From Bolinopsis microptera (lineage: Eukaryota; Ctenophora; Tentaculata; Lobata; Bolinopsidae), in NCBI RefSeq assembly GCF_026151205.1, contig NC_087080.1, forward strand, positions 16,777,337-16,841,336: a DNA stretch of 64,000 bases, written 5' to 3'. A model generated the notes under the pieces. It did no database searches and was not told the DNA's origin. It saw nothing but the letters and a program-made list of their open reading frames with translations. Positions 35,738 through 47,700 of the stretch are shown here, one piece after another. The position numbers and the translations under genes were made by a program. Positions within the stretch are counted from its first letter, which is position 1; the number at the start of each line of letters is the position of its first letter.

Positions 35738-38700
35738 GTAATTCCTCAAACCCAACCCACGGCAAGATGGTTCTGGCGGACAACTTCTCCATCTTCCAGG
35801 TATTTCCAGTTTCCACAAAAGAAAAGCGGACGCATTTTCTTTATAAATTACACTTTATTAGGAAAACACATTTTTTAGGAAAACAAATTTAAATTTTGGT
35901 ATTTATTAATAACAATCAAAACATATCATATCATAAATAATAAAAAATAAAATGTAATTTAAAGTTTCTAGAAATCATACGTATCACTACGAGTTACTCA
36001 TGCTTTTGAATTATAGGAGTGCGGATTGTCAGGTATTTCATTCATTCATACTTAGTCGGTTTATAAAGCTGTATATTTAGAACTCACTATTGTTTGAACT
36101 ATAAAAGCAGAACGTAGATAATGGAAAATATACCGACGACAATACCAAGGACCCGAGTGCCGCATTGACTTTTCTGGATATTGTAGGGATTCTTCCTCAC
36201 TCTAAAATGTGGATTGTAACCAAAAGCATTAAAGTCGTCCTTATACACAGCTTGTAGGTCCCACAACATATTCTCATCTAACTGTGAGAAGTAGTGAAAA
36301 ACGAGTTCGTGAGGGTTGCGTCCCTTGACACTAGGGTTATCATGGGAACCTGCTATGTCTGGATACCGCGCTTCCTCTCCTAGAATCTTCAGCAGGAAAT
36401 AATGATCCCGCTCCAACGTTTCGAACTTTTCTATAACTTGATACTTCTTAGAGCAGACATCACATGACTTGGTTACTTGAATCCAGTGAAAGTCTGGCCC
36501 CACCCTATTCATAAAGTTTGATATGATCAACTGCATAACCTCTTTAAAGGTAGCTCCCATAGGGTTCATATAAGGGTTATCTTTATCTATCTGTCTCTCA
36601 TCTAGAGGTTTCAAACACTCACTCCTCGCCTCTTCTATCAGTCTTGCTTTCTCCTCGGGAGAAAACTTCTGTTCAGTTTTTCTGTACAGCTGGAATATTT
36701 TGACCATGGCCCCGTCTGGATTTGAGTACATACGACTGACACAATCCTTAAATTTGTTAGTGTACAAGCTGACTAACCTCTCGTAAGGGTGGCGTACTGT
36801 TAGGAACTTTACTGAATCTGCTAACCCACTCCTCAGATCACTCAGTGCTCCCAACCCATCAAACTCTGGTTGAACTTTACTCTGCTGCTTCAATTTAATT
36901 TCTAGGTTTCTAACTAAGTGATCCGTCATTAGTTTACCCAACGGACAGTAAGGGTCCTGATCAGTCTTAATCCGCCATTCATCGTACACATGTGGAAGGT
37001 ATATTTTACAAAAGAACTGTTTCCAGTTAGTACTCGCCGCTTTGAACACCGGGCACCAACCCATCCTCAGTTCTGGGAAGTAAAAGATAAAATCTTGCTC
37101 GTATCTTCTGATCCCTGCACAACTCTTTTCGAGAGTTTCAAGTCTCTTATCAAAAATAGCTTGCGTTCTGTTGTGATAACGCTCAAACTGAGATACCTGA
37201 TCAATATCGGGGTCAAAATAATCCGGTAATATGTCCTCTGTGACAGATGTATTTTAATATTAGGAGCATCATAAAGCCAACTCACAGAATCCTGTTTTAT
37301 TGTCTCAGGTTTAACGAAACTCTGAGTAACACCTTTATTGGACTCAGGTTTATATGTAACACCCTGAGTAGTTACACTGTTTCTAGGCTTGATGGTGAGA
37401 GACAGGTTAACAGAACTACTGTACCAGTGTAGTAAAGTCAAGAGAGAGAGTAAAGTTGTTATCATCATAAAGCTGGTCCTCGTCCGGCATCATACATCGC
37501 ATATCAAATACTGGAGCTAATAAAATGTTGGTTACTTAGCAATATCAAATACTGGAGCTAATAAAATGTTTAACGGGTGATACTCGTAAAATATCTGTTC
37601 CATGGACCGTCGACGAGTCCAACTCGGCGCGCGTCCTGGTTGGTTATAAACCTACAAATAAAATGTTGGTTACTAGCAATATGTAACCACTGATTCAGAA
37701 TATCATAACTATTTTTACGACAAAGAAAAACGTGAACTACCATCTCACACAATCCATCTTCAACAAAATAGGAATTTTGGCTCTTCCTAATCTCATTGCT
37801 AAAAGCTGTCTAACTTTGATGCACAAGGTTTATACGGGAGTAGCACCATCGAGTATCTGTAGTATATTTGAAAAGTCACCGCTTAGACAAACGGAAAGGA
37901 GAAATCCAGTATTTTGAAATTAAGTTCAACAGATTACGCATCACCGATTATAGCATTTCTAACGTAGGACCACGATTATATAACAACACGATAAACGAAA
38001 TAAATAAAATCCTTCCCTTCAACGTACCTAAGTTACAAGATAAGTTTATTAATTCATACAAGGACAACATTGTACGTTACTTACTGGACAAACAAAAACT
38101 TGACATAAAAAACCTTTCGTGGACGGACAAGAACTTTGTCCTTTACAACTTTTAAACAAAATATTAGCAAAATATAACAGCTGTAAGAATCCTAAACGTT
38201 AGTGCAGTCAAATAAATGAACTGCGATAATGCATTTGACAGTCAGTCACTGCAATTTATTCTGCAACTTATTTTTCAACTTTCACTGCCACACTTAGGCT
38301 TATCTTGCCTACACTTTTTTAACGAAATTCCTTGCGCAACGCGTATTAAAATTACGTCTTGGATTTCTACCGCTTTGATAAAAATGACTACAAGAAGATG
38401 GGGAGATAATATTGTTGATTTATATAATATAGATTATTTATTCTTTAGTCCATTTTAAAATGTTGGTTACTAGCAATATCAAATACTGGAGCTAATAAAA
38501 TGTTGGTTACTTAGCAATATCAAATACTGGAGCTAATAAAATGTTGGTTACTTAGCAATATCAAATACTGGAGCTAATAAAATGTTGGTTACTTAGCAAT
38601 ATCAAATAAAATGTCGGTTACTTAGCAATATCAAATACTGGAGCTAATAAAATGTTGGTTTATACTTAGCAATATCAAATACTGGAGCTAATAAAATGTT

Positions 38701-41700
38701 GGTTACTTAGCAATATCAAATACTGGAGCTAATAAAATGTTGGTTACTTAGCAATATCAAATACTGGAGCTAATAAAATGTTGGTTACTTAGCAATATCA
38801 AATAAAATGTCGGTTACTTAGCAATATCAAATACTGGAGCTAATAAAATGTTGGTTTATACTTAGCAATATCAAATACTGGAGCTAATAAAATGTTGGTT
38901 ACTAGCAATATCAAATACTGGAGCTAATAAAATGTTGGTTACTTATAGCAATATCAAATACTGCACTGGAGCTAATAAAATGTTGGTTACTTAGCAATAT
39001 CAAATACTGGAGCTAATAAAATGTTGGTTACTTAGCATTTTAGCAATATCAAATACTGGAACTAATAAAAAGTTGGTTACTTAGCAACATCAAATAAAAT
39101 GTCGGTTACTTAGCAATATCAAATACTGGAGCTAATAAAATGTTGGTTACTTAGCAATATCAAATAAAATGTCGGTTACTTAGCAATATCAAATACTGGA
39201 GCTAATAAAATGTTGGTTTATACTTAGCAATATCAAATACTGGAGCTAATAAAATGTTGGTTACTAGCAATATCAAATACTGGAGCTAATAAAATGTTGG
39301 TTACTTATAGCAATATCAAATACTGCACTGGAGCTAATAAAATGTTGGTTACTTAGCAATATCAAATACTGGAGCTAATAAAATGTTGGTTACTTAGCAT
39401 TTTAGCAATATCAAATACTGGAACTAATAAAAAGTTGGTTACTTAGCAACATCAAATAAAATGTCGGTTACTTAGCAATATCAAATACTGTTCCTCCGAT
39501 CCTTTTGGCTTTGCCAAGTCTATGCTTGCGGTCAGCCCTCATTTTCCCCGATCCATGACTCGAAGGCACAAAAGAGTCAAGCAAGGACAAGAGTTAGCTT
39601 ACCTGGGGACCTCGGGCTATTACATGTATTATAAAGCAATGAAAGGCATTAGTTTGGTCAAATCAAACGGAACATATGCTATCAGACTTTCAACTGACTA
39701 AGGCAGGGTTAAGACAATCTCGACGCTAGCAACGATCCCCTTTTACATAGTTCCACTAAAATGATAATTTAAGATTAGATATGTATAGTAATAGGTAAAT
39801 AAAGTAAAAATGTAATAAAACGGTAGGGATAAAGTATATTGAAACGTAGTCGACACGTCATAGAACGAACTGACCCAATAATTTAAACTAATAGATCTCC
39901 CGCGTAATCTCCCGCGCAATTCTAAGACTCCGATTTGCGCCGCCGCAAAGTTATTATAAAACTAAATTCAACACGTGCAACAAATATATCGCAACAATAG
40001 AAATAGATGCCAATAGGTCAAGCTATGGCATTAAAATATTTCCACACCCAATACCAAACTTATTCTTTAGCCCATGCCTCTTTACCACAGATAAGTATAT
40101 TTTACTAAGACGATCCCGTCTAAAACCCAACTCAATTAAATCATCAGTAAATTTCAAAACCCTATCAGAAAAAGCAACAACGTTATTACAAATCCTAGAA
40201 TATCTCACAACCTGTGAACAGTACGTGCCATATAATACACTACTAGCTTGATTACTCATCAAAGGTTGAAACTTAACCACTTTAAAACCAAACTTATCCC
40301 TTTTATCATAAACTCTACAAGAAAACTTCCCCTCTCTATTTATCGAAATATCAAGATCTAATACATTGGCGGCACTATCTACTTCATTTTCCTTATTAAG
40401 AGTAAGTGAGTCTGGATATATTAACTTAAAATATTCCTCTAAGTAACCATCAGAGTTAAGGGTAGTAATATCATCTATAAGTCTAAATGTATTATTTAAC
40501 TTCTTTACAATATAGTATCTATTTTTATACGTACTATCTAGGAAACTGTTCTCAAAATACCAAAGTGTTAAGTTAGCAATATATGGACCAGGGTTGATTC
40601 CAATAGGTACACCGATATGTTGCCGATATAAGATCTCTCCTACTTTAAAGTAACAATTATCCAGTAGAAACTCAACACATTTAATCAACTTAACTTCATC
40701 AAAAGCCACAGTCCCATCTCTAAAGCTATTAACCCAAGCACACCCTTTATCTTAAACAGCTATAAACTTCTTCCTACTATTCCTAAAGGCTAATTTAACA
40801 GTAAACTTGAGAGCATCCTTGATATCTTTATGGGCTAAATTCGTGTATAAAGTAGAAAAATCAAAAGTTTGGATGTTTCTCGCTAAGCTATTATCATTAA
40901 TTTTATCTAAAGCTTCTAAAATCGACTTATTATTCAAAATGACCCAATTCCTATTCACTCCTGTTACTTTAAACAACATGTTAGTATATCGGCAGATCTC
41001 TGAATAAACAGCCTTTAAGGCTAAAGAAATCTTTACTGCCAAGGGCTTAATACTACAATTAGCATAAGAAATAACATACCTAAACTTTAAAATTGGCTTA
41101 TGAAATTTAGGACTCGAAAACATGTGAGGCAAATTATCAATATTAGAATCTACTTTTATCCCAACGTCTTCTATGAACTTGAAAATATCTCTGTTAATAT
41201 CACGAACATCATGCTCCCCACTAACATCATCAATACCCTCATTAGATTGACACTCTTGTATAATATCACTTAAATAATAATGTTTACAAATTATAGCGAC
41301 GTTCTTAGTTGCTTTGTCCACCGGACATAAAACAAAATACTTTCTAATAAACGCTAATTCTTCACAAGCTTTATCATTACTAAACACAGATTTCCGTTTA
41401 AGCTGTTTAGGATATTTCATTTTAAGAGCTTCAGTATTCTTCTTAACAATATCACTAAATACATTAAACCAACCATTTAAACATGCACTATCGATTTTCT
41501 CTTTCCTACTCCAAGGTTTTAAGATTTCTTTAACATTATCTATTACCGAATTACAATTCTTATCAAAATCAATCGTTTTAGGTTCTTTATAAGAAGGACC
41601 TTTCTCTAACAGACTTCTCAAGGCGTCGTGCTTTACAAAATTAACATCCCCAGTCACAACATGACCACAATCCTGATTTACGAAATCAGTAAACATATGA

Positions 41701-44700
41701 CATTTGCATTCTAAAGGTTCAGTGTCTCCCTTAACAACGTTATTATAATTAAATAACTTCTTAGAAACATTATCAGTACCTTTATATACAACAGTAGGTT
41801 CCTTAATGTTACAAAAATTAACAAACGATTTCAAACTAGGAGATCTAAAAACTCTAGGTAAATTTAACATTTCAATACCCTTGTTCACAAAATCAATAGA
41901 ACATAAAACTTTAGGCTTACGGACGCTCTTACTTTTATCAGTTCTCGAGTTAAAAGGTCTAATTTTATAAGTGAATAAGTCCATTATAATACAATGTATC
42001 TGAGATCTACTAGGGTCTAGGTTATCAATTTGAAAAACTTTATTTAAATAGCTCTCTTTAAGTTTAACTAGTGTAGACTTATTTAAAGGAAACAATAATT
42101 TACGTAATAAAATATTAACATCACTGTGAAAAGGTTCAACAACTAAACGTAGTAATTCACCCAAAATATTGTCAATATCAAACTGAGATAAATCGCTTTG
42201 CTGTCTATCAGCCCAGGATCTCTTTCGAGAACTATCTTTACAAGAAATAAATTTAGCATATTCACAATTATAACTATCTTTATTTGCTAAACTATCAATC
42301 CTATCATTAACCCCATAAGGAAATTGTGTTATGTTCGGCGGAATGACAGGCTGAGCGCGGCCCAGTAAGAGTTAGCGAACGAGTTTTTTTTGTATATGGT
42401 AGCGCCAATATGTCGCCCACGTTCTTAACTAGCCTGCGCAAAGTTATTTTGCGAGATATTCTGAATGAAATAATTGTTGTCGCGCCAAGTAAATTGTTAA
42501 TTTCACCATGCATGATATAATGTACGTATCCCACTGGCACTAATTGATAGCATATTGTTATTGTTGTTGGTATTAGAATTACTATTTTGCACAGATCCGT
42601 GTCAGGTTGCATAAACAATAAAGTTAAACAATAAACATACGGTTACACGATTTTCAAATTCAATATGGAATTAACTTATTAACTGGGCGGCGCTCGGCCT
42701 GTCACTCCGCTATATCTGCATGCTTATAAACAGCAAAGACTTGGGACCCAGGTTATATTAATATAATAAAATAAGCCATCACGGATCGGGAAATTGAGCG
42801 GCCATTCACAAAAGAAAAGCATTTCTTGTTCTCTTTCAGATACAACTTTCTCTTTCAGGTACTGCTTTCTGTTTGAGTTTAACCTTCTCCGGATTTATGG
42901 GTTTATGAATGGACTAGTTACACTATTTTACTGTCACGTGACGTCATCACACTATTTAGCCAGATCTTTAAACTAGTTCCTCTCCCAGGATGTGTACTGT
43001 GGAGGCCCCCTCTCTACCGACCACTCCAAGACTTACCGCAACACCCTCGCCATGTCTCCCCTCAAATCCTTCTTAAAGGTATGATATCTTCAGTGTGGTC
43101 AGCTGACCACTCAGTCGTACAAATAATTACGGAATTGTTCAATGTTTGGACTCATTTCCAATACATATGCCTGTTAAATTTTAATCAATTTATAATGATA
43201 TTTCTGAACTGAATATCGATCTTCATGATTTGATCATACTGCTTAATCGTAAATTTGAATGTTATAGATTTGTGCTTGCTTGTTTACTTTTCCATCGTAA
43301 AACATGTTCTGAGACAGGAAATCCTGGTCTTGTTACTTGTAGAATCTACTTTGTAGTTGTTTTGTTGTATTCTCATTATCTCTTTCTCCTTGCACTATCC
43401 GGACCCTGTTCTTTATTGTAAAGCAGATCTAAACGTATGGTAAGTCTCCCCCAGTCCTCACATGTGCCCTCATTTCCCTCACATGTGCTGTGTGCACTGC
43501 ACGTGTCACACAAATACCTCAACACAAGTTTATGAAACACAGCTATAAGAAGCTGTGATGTTATTGGGACCGGAAATAGCTATCTTAGAGTGAACACTTT
43601 ATCATTCTGGAGATGACAATTGTTTGTGATTGTGTCATTCAAGTTAGAGGCAATCAAAATATGAACAGTTCTATTTATGACTCCTCATAAACGTTGACTA
43701 TCATATCAATACATCAAGTCAACATTAGAGTTGTACGCTTTAAGGGATAACTGTGAGCTATTGCAGGTGAAACGAACGATACAGCTGATAGGCAACACTA
43801 ACCTGAACCTGGCTTTCAGACAAATAGACAATATGGAGCGTCTCGCCATGTCCGAGTACCAGGTTTTAAACTTCTTCTTAAAATAAAAAGTTTCTTGTTA
43901 CTTTCTTTTATCAAATTTCAATACTTTCAAACAAATGTTGCACTAGTTTACTTAGAATATTGTTTAATTTTGTACTGTTTATTTGGAATTATCAAAATGG
44001 CTCACTAGGTGTACGAGAAAAAACAAGAGAAGACGATGGAGCGAATATCTCGTAAATCCAACAACAAACGCTTGCGGAGGTTAGAGAAGATTATCACAAA
44101 GAACCCTTTAGATGAGGATGAAGAGGAGGACTCAGATTCTAAGAGTTCTCAGAGATATGTTAGAAAGAGACGGAGAAAGGTAAGTTACAGTACACTCCAT
44201 CTCTCGCTCTCAGGACAGACTGTGAGTCACCTCAGACTGGCTTGCGGGAAGCTTTAAAACAAATAACAGTTGCGCACTATATTAGCGACAAGAGAAACGC
44301 CATTGTTGGACGTGAGGAGAGTGAGGACTCCTCAAACTACATTAAATTAATTTCTTCTGTAATGTCCTCAATAAATGTAATAGAATTGTAGTGTTGTAAT
44401 TAGCTTAAAACTGTATTGTATCAGCGCATGTTACACATTTAATCATACAGAAACCGAAAAAAAATTATTGTATTATCATAATCCATTTCGTTATTCAAAT
44501 AAAACATTATAATGTAATTATATATTTGTTGTTTAATCTTCCTGTCGACTTAACAAAAAGACGCGGGTTGGATGGAAATAGTTATCCTCAGTCCATAACG
44601 TCTTCCTAATCCGTGCAGATGAAAGCTAGAAAAAGAGCAGGAGCGGGTGGCACCTACATGAAAAGACTGAAGCTAGCCTCCGACAGTCTTAAGAGTACTG

Positions 44701-47700
44701 ACCCTGAGTCCAGTTACGGGACTGTCCTCAATATGGACTCCTACCTCGCGTTTAAAGGTCTTACGCTTGAAATATAACACTCAATTTCCTGAAATCACGC
44801 AAAACTTGGTTTCGGTTTTTTATTTTTCGCTTTCAGAGATCATTCACGCATTACATAAGCCAGATTTTAGCCATTTTAGACCCCCTACCCCCAGTGGCGT
44901 AACGAAAGGCCCTGCTGACCCCGCTGTGCAGGGGGGCGCCGTCTTAGGGGGGCGCCAAATCGTCGTTTGAATGTGGGACAATTTCGAAAACTTAACTAAA
45001 GTACTAGCAAAACTGCGCGTTTTGCTCTAGATACACACTTTTTTAGAGATTTTACCGGCGTATTCTCTAAAATCACCTAATTTGTTCAATTTTAGGGAGG
45101 GGCACCAAAAGGGGAGGGGGCGCCAACAGGGGGGCGCTTTTTTCGGCAGGGGGGCGCCAACAGGCAACGTTACGCCACTGCCTACCCCTTTGTAAGCCAC
45201 TTTAAACATAACTATTGCGTAAAAATTGCAGAAGGGGGAACTTTTCGTAATACTTGAACGATCCCTAGCTCAATCCGATCACTTTGAAAACTAATGAGAA
45301 AACTTGTTCAGACTTTTCCGGCTCCAAAGCTGGGAAAACCAAAAAGAAAAGTCGGCGGAAAGGGATGGTGTTGAGCAGAACAGAACAGAAAGCTATCGAG
45401 AGCACAGCTAGAGAAACGCTAGACAAGCTCTTACCAAAGTAAGTTGTTGTTTTTGTTGAATATTTCTAACATATTCATTATTCTGGTTCGCTTAGCTATT
45501 TAATTTCTAGAACCAACTCGTCGAACTCGGATCCCCATCTTCAGGCTCATAAGAATATATTTCCCGTCTGGATTCAGTTATTAAACTGAATAATAAGTAC
45601 TTTTATTTTTGTGGAAAGATAGAACAAACCTTTGATGAAATGAGAACTTTGCAAGCATATTTTCAATTTTGATACATTTACTTATAGTTATTAGTTATGG
45701 CTTGTAAGCTGTTCGGACAGCACATGAGTTTTTGACTTTAAAGTTCATTGTGGAAACTATCTAAGCAAGTTTTATTTTTTCATTGTTCGACCTTGTTATA
45801 TATAGTATGGTATCTAGACCGTCCTGACCAAGTTGTCAAGCTGTGGCTGATACCGCTGGCTGGTACACTGGTGCAGCTGGCTGGTACCGCTGGCTGGTAC
45901 ACTGGTGCAGCTGGCTGGTACACTGGTACAGCTGGCTGGTACCGCTGACTGGTACACTGGTACAGCTGACTGGTACCGGTGGCTGGTACATGCTGGCTGG
46001 TACAGCTGACTGGTACAGCTGGCTGGTACAATGGTACAGCTGACTGGTACAGCTGGCTGGTACACTGGTACAGCTGGCTGGTACCGCTGGCTGGTACACT
46101 GGTACAGCTGGCTGGTACACTGGTACAGCTGACTAGTACACTGGTACAGCTGGCTGGCTGGTACATGCTAGCTGGTACAGCTGACCAACATGAAACAGCT
46201 GTCGGTATAATTTATGGCAAGCTTTCAGCCCTCAATCTGGTCATGGCACGAAATTTCTAAATCGGCTCAGTTCAATTAATTAATTTAGTGGAACACGATC
46301 ACCTCCGTTATATTGCCATGACATGTTTAGCATGCTTTTCTGCCTGATATAGGAGATGAAAGTGGTTATTGTGTGCCTGTGCACTCTAGGATATCACACT
46401 GTGACCGCTTAACACAGACCGGTCGTATGTGTAGCGAGCACTTTAGCAATGTCCTCCGAACACATGGACAAAAGGAAATCGCGGCATGTGCGGAATCGCG
46501 ATTTTTCCCATTATTTGCGACAAATCTTATATGTATAGTCTGTTAAAAATCGCGGTATCGCGATTCTTGGGCAAAATAATCGCGATTTTCTTTTGTCCCT
46601 GTCCGAACATAGATCTGGGTGTGTTATCTTCAGCGCCTTAAGTGTTTAAGAGTTATCCATCTTTTTAAGAGTTGTAGAGATTTTAAGATTGCTCGACAAT
46701 TATTACATGATACGTATCTTTAAAATAGTCTAGATTCACTATTGACTGTGAATCATGTGCTGCGGACAGCTAGAACTATATAGTTCGTCCACAATCCACA
46801 TTGTTGAACGCCGGAGAAAAACGTTATTACAATTTACTGATGCTTGCTCACTTGCTGTCGACATATTTGAATTCCGATATCTATATTTTATCATTATTGA
46901 AGTTTATTGAGAATAATGGCACTACTATTTTGCACCGTTGACACTGCTGTATTTAGATGGAAAGGCGAAAAATCGCCAAGTTCGTTGACAAACGCAGAAA
47001 TTGAACGAAAGAAGGAAGATCTGTTTCAAAATATTGGGTACCTGAAATCTCTTTTTTATTTTCGTAGTTTCATTTCAGCATACTGATATTAATCGATTTT
47101 TTCACATATGACTATGTGTCTAATCTACATATAATAAGATGTATTAAAAAGTTTAAAATTCATTTTTGTTTAACAATATTTTAAATTTTAGATTTTGTTT
47201 TTCAGGGAACTTCACACCTCTCTGTCAGTGTCAGAGCTTCTAGCACAACCGAAATGGCGCCGGGGATTCAGACCGTCTAAAGTTATAGGTTAGAGACACT
47301 TCCTTATCTTCTCATTATTTGGATCAATTGTTTACTGTAATTGACCTTCGTTGACTTTTACAGCCAGTTCGAAATGTTGATTGATAACTTGTTGGTAATC
47401 ACTAATTAATAATTACATGAGCTTACTAACTATCCTATCTGTAAAGCTGAGACCCCAGATAAGAAGCCTACGGTAAACCTGGGGACCACTAGGATTAGGA
47501 AACCGTCAGCTGGGTTCGAGACAATCTTCACTAGCTCCCGACCCATCCCCCTTCCTTCTGCAAAGAGAGTCATTCCTAAGTTCCTCAACAGAAGGGAACT
47601 TCTTGAAAGCAATCAGCTCTACAAGGTGAGGTTTCTGCAGGATTACACAGGATTACACATATTATTTGATGGGGTGTGCCGGAATGTGTGTATTTTTTTT

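Noticed and set aside
45780-46260. Several overlapping 66-128 codon frames rich in Tyr, Pro and Val
   Set aside because: They are by-products of the GGCTGGTAC short-period array in an intron.
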